40,514 nucleotides of DNA from an uncultured Coriobacteriaceae bacterium (GCA_949298635.1 CASFXG010000011.1:1-40514); one strand, 5' to 3'. Shown: positions 17,395 to 25,826, counted from the first letter of the stretch. A program made the numbers and translations. The notes: a model not told the origin generated them from the letters alone.

Positions 17395-19742
17395 GCCGCA
17401 TCACCTGCCCCGCACACGCACCGAGCCTGGGGCTCCTCGTGCGACACGCTAAACGCGCGCCCGTCGATGGTGAAGGAGACCGGGGCGCCGGAAAGATGCT
17501 CGACGGTCATCGCATTGGGCTCGACCGTCACGCGCAGGCGGCTCCCCTGCCAGCTCATCTCGAACGCGAGGCGCTTCCACGTGCCCGGCAGGTGATTCGC
17601 GAACGAGAGCTCGTCGTGCTCCCACATGAGGCCGGCGAAGCCGCACGCGGCGCACTGCCAGACGTTGCCCATCGAGGCGCTGTGGATGCCCTCGTCCGAA
17701 GACGTGGGGTTATCGCCGAAGTCCACGCGCACCGCATGGCGGTACATGTCGAGCGCCATGTCTTCAAGCCCAAACCATGCAGCAAGGATTCCATGCTGAC
17801 CGTGGCTCAGCGAGGAGTCGTGCAGGCAACGGCCTTCGTAGAACACGAAGTTGCGCTTGGCGACCTCGGGCTCGAACAGATCGGGCATCACGCGCAGGAG
17901 CATGACGAGGTCCGCCTGCTTCGACACCATGACCTTATTGGCCTCTTCCCAGCCATAGTCCTCGAAGATCGAAGAGACGCCCGCTTCGCTGCGGTACTTC
18001 GAAAGATCGACCTCGGCAAGGTCGAGGTACTGGTCGTTCTGCGGAACGAGCCCGTCTTCGCGCGGCCCGGGCAGGTACATCCCGCCCGCCCGCTCGCGGA
18101 ACTTCGCGGCGAGCTCATGCAGGTTGTAGCGACGCGAAAGCTGCTCGCAGGCGTCCGGCCAGCGCTTAGGCATGGCGTCGATGATATCGGCCGCATGTGT
18201 GAGGGTAAACGCCGCGAGGTAGTTCGTGAAGGCGTTGTTGTCGATGTGCTCCTTGTACTCATCCGGCCCGATGACGTTCGTGATCTCGTAGCGACGGGCT
18301 TCGGGCTTCCACTCCACGCGGCTCGCCCAGAAGCGCGCGCACTCCACCATAAGCTCGCAGCCGTAGCGATCCATGAACTCCTCGTCGCCCGTCACCGCAT
18401 GGTAGAGGTATACGCCCCACGCGATATCTGCCGTGATGTGGTGTTCGAGCACGCCGGTCAAGATCGGGATGCTCTCGCCTGTCACGATGTCCGCCGCACC
18501 GAAGAGCGGCGTCGTCTCGCCATCGTCCAGCCAGGCGCTCTCCCACGGGAACATCGCGCCCTCGTAGCCGTTCTCCTGCGCCTTGGCATAGGCACCAGGC
18601 AGCGAGAGGTAGCGGTACACGAGCAGCGCCCGCGCCGCCGCCGGATCCGTGAGCGCGTAGTAGGGCAGCAGGAAGATCTCGGTATCCCAGAACGAATGAC
18701 CCTTGTAGCCCTCGCCCGTCATACCCTTGGCGCCGATTCCCGCGCGCGGTTCGCCGCGGTCGATCATGATGTTCAGGTGATAGAGCGCAAAGCGCATCCC
18801 CAGCTGGTCAAAGGGGTCGTCGCTTTCAATCTCCACATCGGCATGCGCCCAATAGCGCTCCCAAGCGGCGCGCGAGGCCTCGAAGAGTCCTTCGTAGCCC
18901 ATGGAGGAGACGCTTGTGATGCAGGCGTCGCCCACCTGGAGCACGCGGGCGCTGTCCTTGATGCCGCCCAAGCGCTCGGCACTCGCGAAGGCGCGGTCGC
19001 GACCCGTGTGGTAGCACGAGATCTTATCCATGCTGAGCGGGACGCCCGGCTCGAGGTCGAAGGTATAGCGCATCACGAAGCGCCGGCGCTGCATGACGGG
19101 GAGCGCCCGCGCGGGGTCGGCCGAGAAGCTGTGCTCGCAGTGGATCGCGATGGGGACGCGCGACTCGCTCGTACGCGTCGCCATGCGCAGGATCCGCCCG
19201 TCGATGAGGCGCTTCTCGCCATCGTGGAGGTGCTGGGAGCCGCTGTTCGTCATGCGCGCGTCGATGCCGCTCTCCACCATAAGGCGCACCGGTCCGCTCA
19301 GCGCCTCGATCTCGAGCGTCGCGGCCACGACGTGCTTCTGCGCGAGCGAAACCATGCGGCGCGAGCGGATGCGCACGGCATCGCCAGCGGGGCTCGTCCA
19401 CACGCAGCTCCGCTCGACCTCGCCCGTGCGGATATCGAAGCGCGAGAGGTAGTCGCGGTATGTGCCGCGGTCGAGCGAGAAGCACTCGCCATTCACGGTA
19501 AGGTCGACCGCCGTCACGTCGGGCAGGTTCGGCAGCTCCGTCACCTCGTCGGGTAGCGCCTTGTTGAAGGTGAGCGTCACGAACGTGCCGCGCGTCTGCC
19601 CCACGTAGCGCTCGTCCTCCGCGCAGCGCACGTTGATGTAGCCGTTTCCCTGTGCGTAGATCGACTCTGTCTTCGCCGTGTGGGCGGGGTCGAACGCCCG
19701 GCGCTCGACCGTCCACCCGGGAAGCCAAGTTCGCTCTTTCAT
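17391..19742 (-). CDS. GH65 alpha-glucoside phosphorylase (maltose/kojibiose/nigerose type)
   Basis: The 783-residue protein spans the full GH65 layout: N-terminal beta-sandwich, (alpha/alpha)6 barrel and small C-terminal sheet. The catalytic acid is Glu495 in IGPDEYKEHIDNN; KGHSFWDTEIFLLPYY and the phosphate-site stretch SLSHGQHGILAAWFG are conserved. Such enzymes split an alpha-linked disaccharide with phosphate into beta-glucose 1-phosphate and a sugar. The substrate (maltose, kojibiose, nigerose or other) cannot be fixed from motifs alone; GPDEY instead of GPNEY is against a classical maltose phosphorylase. The ATG at 19742 follows AAAGGAG by 8 nt. The stop overlaps the mutase-GH13 start, matching their metabolic link. 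Confidence 0.92.
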   Translation of the reverse strand: MKERTWLPGWTVERRAFDPAHTAKTESIYAQGNGYINVRCAEDERYVGQTRGTFVTLTFNKALPDEVTELPNLPDVTAVDLTVNGECFSLDRGTYRDYLSRFDIRTGEVERSCVWTSPAGDAVRIRSRRMVSLAQKHVVAATLEIEALSGPVRLMVESGIDARMTNSGSQHLHDGEKRLIDGRILRMATRTSESRVPIAIHCEHSFSADPARALPVMQRRRFVMRYTFDLEPGVPLSMDKISCYHTGRDRAFASAERLGGIKDSARVLQVGDACITSVSSMGYEGLFEASRAAWERYWAHADVEIESDDPFDQLGMRFALYHLNIMIDRGEPRAGIGAKGMTGEGYKGHSFWDTEIFLLPYYALTDPAAARALLVYRYLSLPGAYAKAQENGYEGAMFPWESAWLDDGETTPLFGAADIVTGESIPILTGVLEHHITADIAWGVYLYHAVTGDEEFMDRYGCELMVECARFWASRVEWKPEARRYEITNVIGPDEYKEHIDNNAFTNYLAAFTLTHAADIIDAMPKRWPDACEQLSRRYNLHELAAKFRERAGGMYLPGPREDGLVPQNDQYLDLAEVDLSKYRSEAGVSSIFEDYGWEEANKVMVSKQADLVMLLRVMPDLFEPEVAKRNFVFYEGRCLHDSSLSHGQHGILAAWFGLEDMALDMYRHAVRVDFGDNPTSSDEGIHSASMGNVWQCAACGFAGLMWEHDELSFANHLPGTWKRLAFEMSWQGSRLRVTVEPNAMTVEHLSGAPVSFTIDGRAFSVSHEEPQARCVCGAGDAA

Positions 19743-19806
19743 ATGTGCTGCTCCTTTCCTAGGGGCGCATGCCCCCGGTCGGGGCGTATCGTGCAAACTC
19801 CAATAC

Positions 19807-19830
19807 CGGCTCCCACCGGTGCGGGAGCCG
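19807..19830. other. Hairpin between permease and GH65 genes
   Basis: CGGCTCCC (19807-19814) pairs with GGGAGCCG (19823-19830) around an 8-nt loop. There is no T-tract. It may stabilise the upstream transcript or mark a processing point, separating transporter from enzyme expression. Confidence 0.5.
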
Positions 19831-19850
19831 ATCAAAACAAACGTTGGCGC

Positions 19851-20714
19851 CTATCCCTTGACGCCGGTTGCGGCGACACTCGCCTGCACCTTCTCCTGCG
19901 CGAGCGCGTAGAGGATGATGCCCGGCAGAATCACGATGGCAAGCGCCGCGAAGAGCTGGGTGTAGTTGTAGCTGAACTCGCTCGTGAAGAACGCGAGCGC
20001 GATGGGCAGGGTGCGGTTCACGTCCGAGACGGTGAGCAGGCTCGCGAAGTAGTACTCGTTCCAGTTGCCCAGGAACATGAGAATGCCCGCCGTGGTGAGC
20101 GCGCTTTTCGCGAGCGGCATGTTGATCGTCCAGAACGTGCGGAAGAATCCCGCGCCGTCGATGCGCGCCGCCTCGTCGAGGCTCTTGGGGATCGACATGA
20201 AGCCGGAGCGCAGAATGAAGATCGACATGGCCATGCCCGTCGAGATGTACACGAGCGTGACGCCCCAGATGTTGTCGTAAAGCCCGAGGTTCATGATGAG
20301 GCTGAAGATGGGCTGCGTCTTGCTATGTGCCGGCACGAGCAACGTGATGGTGAAGAGCACGAAGATGAGGTTCCGCCCCGGGAACTTGAACTTCGCAAGC
20401 ACGTAGGCGCCCATGGCATAGAAGAGCAGAGAGGCTGCCGTGGAGACGCCCGCGGCGATGAGAGAGTTCAGGAAGTACCGCGGGAAGTTGTATTTCTGGA
20501 AGAGCTCCACGAACACCTCGAACGATACGTGCGTGGGCAGCGCGAGCGGCGAGGTGAGGATCTCGCCGTTCGTCTTGAACGCCGACATGATGACCCACAG
20601 GATCGGGAACGCCGAGATGACGATCACGAACACGATGATGAAGTACATGAAGATGCGCGTGAGCAAGCGTTTCACGTTGAACGATGCGCCGTTGGCCTTC
20701 GTAATGGTATCCAT
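19851..20714 (-). CDS. Carbohydrate ABC transporter permease (MalG-like)
   Basis: The 287-residue inner-membrane permease has six hydrophobic segments, the first being MYFIIVFVIVISAFPILWVI. Its EAA loop EAARIDGAGFFRTFWTI, which contacts the ATPase, has the family form. It would pair with the MalF-like protein just upstream; its start lies 10 nt after that gene's stop. The ATG at 20714 is preferred over one at 20732 because GAGGTGAG lies just before it. The substrate is inferred from the adjacent phosphorylase and glucosidase to be an alpha-glucoside. Confidence 0.92.
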   Translation of the reverse strand: MDTITKANGASFNVKRLLTRIFMYFIIVFVIVISAFPILWVIMSAFKTNGEILTSPLALPTHVSFEVFVELFQKYNFPRYFLNSLIAAGVSTAASLLFYAMGAYVLAKFKFPGRNLIFVLFTITLLVPAHSKTQPIFSLIMNLGLYDNIWGVTLVYISTGMAMSIFILRSGFMSIPKSLDEAARIDGAGFFRTFWTINMPLAKSALTTAGILMFLGNWNEYYFASLLTVSDVNRTLPIALAFFTSEFSYNYTQLFAALAIVILPGIILYALAQEKVQASVAATGVKG

Positions 20715-20724
20715 ATGACTCACC

Positions 20725-21639
20725 TCACACATCCGACTCGTCCATGCGGAACGCCTTGTTGATGAGGAAGAGCACCACGAGGCCGATGACGAACATCACA
20801 ACACCGATGGCGTTCGCGTATCCGTAGCGGTAGTCCATGATGCCGTTCACGAGCATGATTGAGAGGCTCATGGTGTCGTTGCCCGGGCCTCCCGCCGTGG
20901 TAAGGGCGATCTGCTCGTACATGGCGATGCGCGCCGTGACGGACACGATGACGCTCGTGCCGATGGAATTGCGGCAAAGCGGAAGCTGGATGTCTTTGAT
21001 GAGGCGCCAGCCGCTCGCGCCGTCGATACGCGCGGCCTCTAAAAGCTCACCCGAGACGTTCATGAGGTCGCCGAGGACGACGAGCGTCACGATGACGGCA
21101 TAGAACATCCACGTGAGCGCAACGGCCCAAAACGCCCAGGGAGAGGAGTAGAACCACTGGACCGTGAAATCGGGGATGATGAAGCGGATAACGGTGTTGA
21201 GCACGCCGAAGTCGTTATTGAAGAAGAAGCGGTAGATCATGGCCCATGCCGCGGCCGAGATGACGTTGGGAATCATGAACACGGCACGCGCGAGCTTCCA
21301 GCCGTGGGGTTTCTGGAAGAGCACGAGCGCCACGACTACACCGAAGCCCACGTGCACGAAGGTCGCGAGCAAACTCCAGTACAGAAGGTTCTGGAGCGCG
21401 AGCATGAACGAGCGGCTGTTCACCAGGTTCACGTAGTTCGTGAGGCCGTTGAAGACCGGATCTGTAAAACCGTCCCACTTGGTGAACGACGTGAGGAACA
21501 CCTGGACGATAGGTGCCGCGTAGAACATCACGAAGACGATGAGCGTAGGCAAGAGGAACAGGTAGATCCACTTGTAGTTCGAGCGTTCGAGCGACGATGC
21601 GGCACGGCTGCCGCGCAGCGATGCAAGCTTTTCTTTCAT
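20725..21639 (-). CDS. Carbohydrate ABC transporter permease (MalF-like)
   Basis: The 304-residue permease has about six membrane segments (IYLFLLPTLIVFVMFYAAPI first) and the EAA loop EAARIDGASGWRLIKDI near residue 205. TTAGGPGNDTMSLSIMLVN is also typical of this subfamily. It forms the channel with the MalG-like protein encoded next. The ATG is preceded by AAAGGGG. A strong hairpin separates it from the binding-protein gene, a common way to keep permease levels below those of the binding protein. Confidence 0.92.
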   Translation of the reverse strand: MKEKLASLRGSRAASSLERSNYKWIYLFLLPTLIVFVMFYAAPIVQVFLTSFTKWDGFTDPVFNGLTNYVNLVNSRSFMLALQNLLYWSLLATFVHVGFGVVVALVLFQKPHGWKLARAVFMIPNVISAAAWAMIYRFFFNNDFGVLNTVIRFIIPDFTVQWFYSSPWAFWAVALTWMFYAVIVTLVVLGDLMNVSGELLEAARIDGASGWRLIKDIQLPLCRNSIGTSVIVSVTARIAMYEQIALTTAGGPGNDTMSLSIMLVNGIMDYRYGYANAIGVVMFVIGLVVLFLINKAFRMDESDV

Positions 21640-21675
21640 GGGTTCACCCCTTTCCGATGCACCTCCTCGGTACCC

Positions 21676-21713
21676 GCGCGCGGCGCGACGACGAAAGCCG
21701 CCGCGCCGCGCGC
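21676..21713. other. GC-rich hairpin after the binding-protein gene
   Basis: GCGCGCGGCGCG (21676-21687) pairs perfectly with 21702-21713 around a 14-nt loop, 37 bp past the stop of the binding-protein gene. There is no T-tract. A hairpin here would protect the upstream message from 3' decay or partly stop transcription, favouring binding protein over permeases. Confidence 0.6.
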
Positions 21714-21749
21714 TGTGAGGAAGGAAGACGCGTTATATCGGCAGCGTCG

Positions 21750-23096
21750 CTACTCGAGCGAAGCCTCCGCGGCGGCATCGGTGAGCACCTGCGCGAACTG
21801 CTCGGGCGTGTAGGTGCCGTTAGCAAGCTGCGGCAGCTCACGGCCGAAGTCGCTGTTAGCCACGGACGCCGGGATCATGTCGAGGATGCACGGCACGAAG
21901 ACGGTGTCGGCGGTGGTATCAGCCGAAAGGTCACCGAGCGTCTGAACCTTCGCCTGCTCCTCGAGGAAGCCGTCCGAGTAGGTGATCAAGGGCGCGGAGC
22001 CGCCCTCGGCGAGCAGGTAGGCTTCGATCTCCTCGGGCGAATTGATGAATGCGAGGAACGCCTTGGCGAGCTCGATCTCCTCCTCGGAGGCAGAGGCGGA
22101 GACCCACCATTCGCCGAGGCTGGCGGTATTGGCGATGCCCATGTCACCAGGCCACAGAGCCGCATGCACGTCGGCGCCGTCGAAGCCGTTGGACCAGTTC
22201 TCGGCGTTGGCCTCGTCCAGGCTCGAGGACATCCACGGACCGTTGGAGATGATGGCGGCCTGGTTGCTCAGGAACGCGTTCTCGGCGTCCGCGTAGGCGG
22301 CACCGATCGAGTTCGGCGCGGCGTTGTTCTGGAGCAGCGTCTGAAGCTGGCCCACGGCGGCGATGAACTCGGGCGTGTTGAAGTCGACGATCTGCTCCTG
22401 GACACCGGACGCGACCCAGTCGCCGCCGCCCTGCGCAGCGATGAGCGCCGTGAGGAACAGCGCGCAGACCCAGCCGTTCTCGGCCGTGGAGAAGGCGATC
22501 TTCTGATCACCGATCAGGCTCAGGAACTCGTCCATAGAGATCTGAGAGAGGTCCTCGGTGGGATCCCAGAGCTGCGTGTTCCAGTAGAAACCGGTGGGGC
22601 GCACCGTGGCGAGCGGCATGCTGTAGATGGCGCCGTCTTCCGTAGTGCAGTACTCGACGCCCTCGGGGATGAGGATATCCTTGATGTCCGGGTTCTCGTC
22701 GAGCCAGCCGGAGATGTCGTAGGCCAAGCCCTCAGGGAATGCGATGTCCTTCTGCCAGTCGATGTCGCCACCCTGGACGAGGACAGGGAGCTGGTTCTGC
22801 TGAGCGAGCTGCTTCAGGCGGTCGTTGAAGCCGTCCTGCGGCACCGACTCGAGCGTGATGTGGTACTGGCCTTCATACTTCTCGTTGAAGCGCTCGACCT
22901 GAGGCTCGAAGAAGACGGCACCGACGTTCTCGCCCGTCTTGTACGAGGGGATGGTGACTTCGACCACGCCGGCGGCCGCAGAGCCGCTACCACCAGAGGC
23001 GTTGCCACCGCCGCCGCAGCCGGCGAGCCCTGCCGTGATCGCTGCACCGGCACCGACCATCGACGCACCTACGAAGGTCCTTCTCGAAACGTTCAT
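21750..23096 (-). CDS. Sugar-binding lipoprotein of the alpha-glucoside transporter
   Basis: The 448-residue extracellular solute-binding protein belongs to the MalE-like cluster. The N-terminus MNVSRRTFVGASMVGAG carries a twin-arginine motif, and LAGC (Cys27) is a lipobox, so it is probably exported folded and anchored to the membrane. A glycine/serine linker follows. The substrate-binding domain includes GAVFFEPQVERFNEKY and NSPEEIEAYLLAEGG. It is the first structural gene after the LacI gene and has its own operators upstream. The ligand is inferred to be an alpha-glucoside. Confidence 0.92.
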   Translation of the reverse strand: MNVSRRTFVGASMVGAGAAITAGLAGCGGGGNASGGSGSAAAGVVEVTIPSYKTGENVGAVFFEPQVERFNEKYEGQYHITLESVPQDGFNDRLKQLAQQNQLPVLVQGGDIDWQKDIAFPEGLAYDISGWLDENPDIKDILIPEGVEYCTTEDGAIYSMPLATVRPTGFYWNTQLWDPTEDLSQISMDEFLSLIGDQKIAFSTAENGWVCALFLTALIAAQGGGDWVASGVQEQIVDFNTPEFIAAVGQLQTLLQNNAAPNSIGAAYADAENAFLSNQAAIISNGPWMSSSLDEANAENWSNGFDGADVHAALWPGDMGIANTASLGEWWVSASASEEEIELAKAFLAFINSPEEIEAYLLAEGGSAPLITYSDGFLEEQAKVQTLGDLSADTTADTVFVPCILDMIPASVANSDFGRELPQLANGTYTPEQFAQVLTDAAAEASLE

Positions 23097-23115
23097 GACA
23101 ACTCCTTCCTGTTAC

Positions 23116-23155
23116 CGAAAACGTTTTTGTCTCTTTTCGTACGAAAACGTTTTCG
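23116..23155 (-). promoter_or_regulatory. Two LacI-family operators before the binding-protein gene
   Basis: The perfect palindrome CGAAAACGTTTTCG lies at 23142-23155 and a close variant, CGAAAACGTTTTTG, at 23116-23129, centres 26 bp apart. Both fall between the repressor gene and the ATG at 23096. A weak promoter (TGTTCA, 17 bp, TACGAA on the minus strand) would have the perfect copy in its spacer, so repressor binding would block polymerase. Confidence 0.85.
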
Positions 23156-23170
23156 ATTTGAACACTGCGA

Positions 23171-23189
23171 CGCAGGGAGGCTCCCTGCG
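23171..23189. other. Short hairpin between lacI-type gene and operators
   Basis: CGCAGGGAG (23171-23179) pairs with CTCCCTGCG (23181-23189), 7 bp past the repressor stop codon. The centre is a single base, so the innermost pairs must open. With no T-tract it is a weak terminator at best. Confidence 0.4.
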
Positions 23190-23195
23190 GAATCG

Positions 23196-24218
23196 CTAAA
23201 GTAACTTGCGCACGCTCCCTCGCTCGATGAGGGTGTGCGAGAGGGTGACCGTTTGAGGATCCTTGTCGCCAGCGAGCATGTCGCAGAGCAAGCGGACGGC
23301 CTCGTACCCTTTATCGCGGACATTCTGATTGACGGTCGTGAGCGGCGGCGAGGTGAACTTCGTAAGCTCGATGCCGTCGTAACCCACAACGGAGAAATCT
23401 TCGGGAACGCGGTAGCCCATGCGCGTGATCGTACGGAGCGCACCAATTGCGATGAGGTCGCTCATGCACAAGAACGCTGTCACGTCCTCAGAGCCATGCT
23501 CCGCCAGGAAGTGTTCGACCTTCGCTGCAGCGTCGTCGTGCGTGAAGTCGGTGTAGATGTTCAAAGCGGGGTCGAGCTCGATACCGTTTGCCTGGTAGGC
23601 ATCTTTAATGCCGGCGAGGCGCTCTATGCTCACCAGCGCGTCGGCACTGCCGTGCACCACAGCGATCCTGCGGTGTCCGCGGTCGATGAGATACTGCGCC
23701 GCCTCCGCCTCCGCGCGGCGGTCGTCGAGCAGCACACAGCCCGTGTGCTCGCCCTCCAAGGGAATGTCCACCGTCACGACGGGGCGCTCGCTTTGCGAGA
23801 GCGTCGTGCAGTACGGATCGGTCGTCTTGAGACCGAAGAGCACCGCGCCCGCCACGCCGCACTCGTAGCACAGCTGGTCGTAGCTCTTCTGCTCTTGGAT
23901 TTCGGAATTGATGAGATGAAGCGATATGTTCACGCCATGATCGAGGGCGGCCTTAAACGACCCGCGCAAAAGCATGATATCGAAGTCGTTGAAGACCTCT
24001 TCGCTCAAAAAGCCCGAGATGAAGATGCCGATGTTGCGCACGCGCTTCGAGGAGAGCGACTGCGCCGTTTGGTTGGGGGCATAGCCGAGCTCGTCGGCGA
24101 CCTGCTTGATGCGCTCGCGCGTCGCGTCGCTCACATCGGGGTAGCCGTTGAGCGCACGCGAGACGGTTCCGATCGCAACACCGGAAGCGGCGGCAACGTC
24201 ACGAATCGTCACGGGCAT
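23196..24218 (-). CDS. LacI family transcriptional repressor of the alpha-glucoside locus
   Basis: The 340-residue protein begins MPVTIRDVAAASGVAIGTVS, a LacI helix-turn-helix, followed by the hinge region NQTAQSLSSKRVRNIGIF and a periplasmic-binding-like ligand domain. The ATG at 24218 is preferred because AAAGGGGG lies 8 bp upstream; a GTG at 24227 overlaps that site. Identical palindromes before this gene and before the next one indicate that it represses itself and the transporter operon. The inducer is probably the imported alpha-glucoside or a derivative of it. Confidence 0.92.
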   Translation of the reverse strand: MPVTIRDVAAASGVAIGTVSRALNGYPDVSDATRERIKQVADELGYAPNQTAQSLSSKRVRNIGIFISGFLSEEVFNDFDIMLLRGSFKAALDHGVNISLHLINSEIQEQKSYDQLCYECGVAGAVLFGLKTTDPYCTTLSQSERPVVTVDIPLEGEHTGCVLLDDRRAEAEAAQYLIDRGHRRIAVVHGSADALVSIERLAGIKDAYQANGIELDPALNIYTDFTHDDAAAKVEHFLAEHGSEDVTAFLCMSDLIAIGALRTITRMGYRVPEDFSVVGYDGIELTKFTSPPLTTVNQNVRDKGYEAVRLLCDMLAGDKDPQTVTLSHTLIERGSVRKLL

Positions 24219-24328
24219 GGACGGCACCCCCTTTCAGGGTCGCGCGGTACGGGCGCGCGGGTCTTCCAGTTCGCAGACGCCGACGGATACGATGTCGGCC
24301 TATAGCGGAGCGCTGCTGATGCGAACCA

Positions 24329-24353
24329 TGAAAACGTTCCGAAAACGTTTTCG
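24329..24353 (-). promoter_or_regulatory. LacI-type operator pair before the repressor gene
   Basis: CGAAAACGTTTTCG at 24340-24353 is identical to the operator at 23142-23155; a degenerate copy, TGAAAACGTTCCGA (24329-24342), overlaps it, centres 11 bp apart (one helical turn). An AT-rich promoter-like stretch lies upstream at 24354-24390. The remaining leader, 24219-24328, shows no other structure. Confidence 0.8.
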
Positions 24354-24484
24354 ATTACATTCTTATTACATACTGGCCGAAAAACCTACAAGCGAGCGCC
24401 CAGCGGTAGGCATCAAACGGCGAACGGCACCCATCCGCCAGTCACATCGCCAAATGGGTTGGTTGGAGGTTGCTGATGGGCTGG

Positions 24485-24546
24485 TCGGGGACGTGTTCCT
24501 CTCAACCCATACTGGGTTGCTTGGGGACGGGCTCCTCTCGACCCAT
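24485..24546. repeat. Two-copy imperfect direct repeat with GGGGAC core
   Basis: Copies 24485-24510 and 24521-24546 match at 22 of 26 positions (consensus TYGGGGACG, then CCTCTC, then ACCCAT) with a 36-bp period. The spacer begins ACTGGGTT, which can pair with AACCCAT of the first copy. It lies between the divergent lacI-type gene and nth. It shares the GGGGAC core with the palindromes near 5165 and 7616. Confidence 0.6.
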
Positions 24547-24575
24547 GCAGACACGCCTCCGCCCATTCCGCCGCT

Positions 24576-24604
24576 CGTCCACTGCTGCTAGAATTTCTGC
24601 GAGC
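24576..24604 (+). promoter_or_regulatory. Probable nth promoter
   Basis: An extended -10, TGCTAGAAT (24596-24604), has a weak -35 TTCCGC at 24576-24581 with a 17-bp spacer. It lies 22 bp before the nth ATG, so the leader is very short. Confidence 0.45.
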
Positions 24605-24626
24605 ACCAGCTACGGAAAGGCACGCC

Positions 24627-25289
24627 ATGCCACGTGAGACCAATGCCGCAAAACGGGAGCGCGCCATCGAGGTGTGCCGTCGCCTCAACGAGCGCTACGG
24701 ACCGGTCGAGTGCTTCCTCGACCACAAGAATCCGTTCCGCCTCGTCATCTCCGTGCTGCTCTCTGCACAGACGACAGACGCCCAGGTGAACAAGGTCACC
24801 CCCGAGCTCTTCCGGCGCTGGTCCACGCCCGAGGCCATGGCGAGCGCCACGCCCGCCGAGGTCGCTGAGGTCATCAAGTCGCTCGGGTTCTACAAGATGA
24901 AGGCCAAACACGCCGTCGAATGCGCGCAGATGATCGTCGCCGACTACGGCGGCGAGGTGCCTGCGAGCATGGATGAGCTCGTGAAGCTCCCCGGCGTCGG
25001 CCGCAAGACCGCGAACATCGTGCTCAATGTGGGCTTCGGCATCGTGGAAGGCATCGCCGTCGACACGCATGTGAACCGCATCGCGCATCGGCTCATGCTC
25101 TCACCCAAAACACACGCGAAAGAGCCGCTCAAAACCGAGCAAGACCTGTTGAAGATCCTGCCGCGCGAGTACTGGAACGACGTGAACCACCAGTGGATCA
25201 TGCTCGGCCGCGAGATCTGCGACGCGCGCAAGCCGCTCTGTGGCGAATGCCCGCTTGCCGACATCTGCCCCAGTGCGAAGCTGAGCTAG
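24627..25289 (+). CDS. nth: Endonuclease III
   Basis: Nth is a base-excision glycosylase and AP lyase that removes oxidised pyrimidines. The 220-residue length is normal. The helix-hairpin-helix LPGVGRKTA holds catalytic Lys127, and the catalytic Asp146 is in AVDTHVNRI. The [4Fe-4S] cysteines are C198, C205, C208 and C214, with the standard 6-2-5 spacing. The ATG follows GGAAAGG. It is transcribed alone on the plus strand and converges on the HicB-like gene; the 78-bp gap between them holds no obvious terminator. Confidence 0.96.
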   Translation: MPRETNAAKRERAIEVCRRLNERYGPVECFLDHKNPFRLVISVLLSAQTTDAQVNKVTPELFRRWSTPEAMASATPAEVAEVIKSLGFYKMKAKHAVECAQMIVADYGGEVPASMDELVKLPGVGRKTANIVLNVGFGIVEGIAVDTHVNRIAHRLMLSPKTHAKEPLKTEQDLLKILPREYWNDVNHQWIMLGREICDARKPLCGECPLADICPSAKLS

Positions 25290-25367
25290 CCCCACCCTAA
25301 TCCGAGCGATGTCTACGGCGACACGACGCCTTTGCCGCAAAAGGGTTCTCCGCGCGCGATCTCTCTG

Positions 25368-25826
25368 CTATGCGTTGGTTTTCTTACGCGGACGACCCGC
25401 TCGTGCAGCGGACGCCTTCCGGCGCGCAATGCTCTCCACGGTAACGTATGTCCTTCGTCCCCGGCGATACCCGTCGAGCAGACCTGCATCGAGTAGATGC
25501 GTGACGCGCCCCGCGCTTATGCCGAGGCGTCGCGACGCTTCGGCCGCAGATACGACCTCGCCCTCGACAAGATAGCTCTCATCGGTCTCGAAATGTACGA
25601 TGAGCGAGACCTCGGGAAGCTCAACTTCTCGAAAGGTCGGCGATGGAACGGAACGCCCATCGCGAAGAAGCGCCGCGACATATGTCCTCATCGCATCGGC
25701 AATTTCAAACGCCGCCTGTTCGCACGTATCCCCATAGCTCAAGCACCCAGGGAGGTCAGGCACGATGACGTCATATCCTCCCTCTTCGTCCGGCGTCATC
25801 ACCGCCTGAAAAACATATCCGCGCAT
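25368..25826 (-). CDS. HicB-like protein with C-terminal helix-turn-helix (orphan antitoxin?)
   Basis: The 152-residue protein has a HicB-type N-terminal half: YVFQAVMTPDEEGGYDVIVP, then DLPGCLSYGDTCEQA and a helix AFEIADAMRTYVAALL. The C-terminal half, EVVSAAEASRRLGISAGRV to about residue 135, looks like an excisionase/MerR-type DNA-binding domain, followed by a basic tail. HicB normally neutralises the HicA RNA-cleaving toxin and represses the pair. No HicA-sized ORF is within 78 bp downstream or 85 bp upstream, so this is an orphan or has another role, such as a regulator. Confidence is good for the fold, low for the function. Confidence 0.8.
   Translation of the reverse strand: MRGYVFQAVMTPDEEGGYDVIVPDLPGCLSYGDTCEQAAFEIADAMRTYVAALLRDGRSVPSPTFREVELPEVSLIVHFETDESYLVEGEVVSAAEASRRLGISAGRVTHLLDAGLLDGYRRGRRTYVTVESIARRKASAARAGRPRKKTNA

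Noticed and set aside
13885-17595. Open frame of 1236 codons on the plus strand
   Set aside because: It lies opposite the ATPase and mutase-GH13 genes, whose motifs are intact. Long antisense frames are expected in GC-rich coding DNA, and no family motif is seen.
17379-19556. Open frame of 725 codons on the plus strand
   Set aside because: It is the antisense shadow of the GH65 gene, with no ribosome site or recognisable domain.
25368-25826. Prophage remnant suggested by the excisionase-like half
   Set aside because: No integrase, capsid or other phage gene lies in the window.
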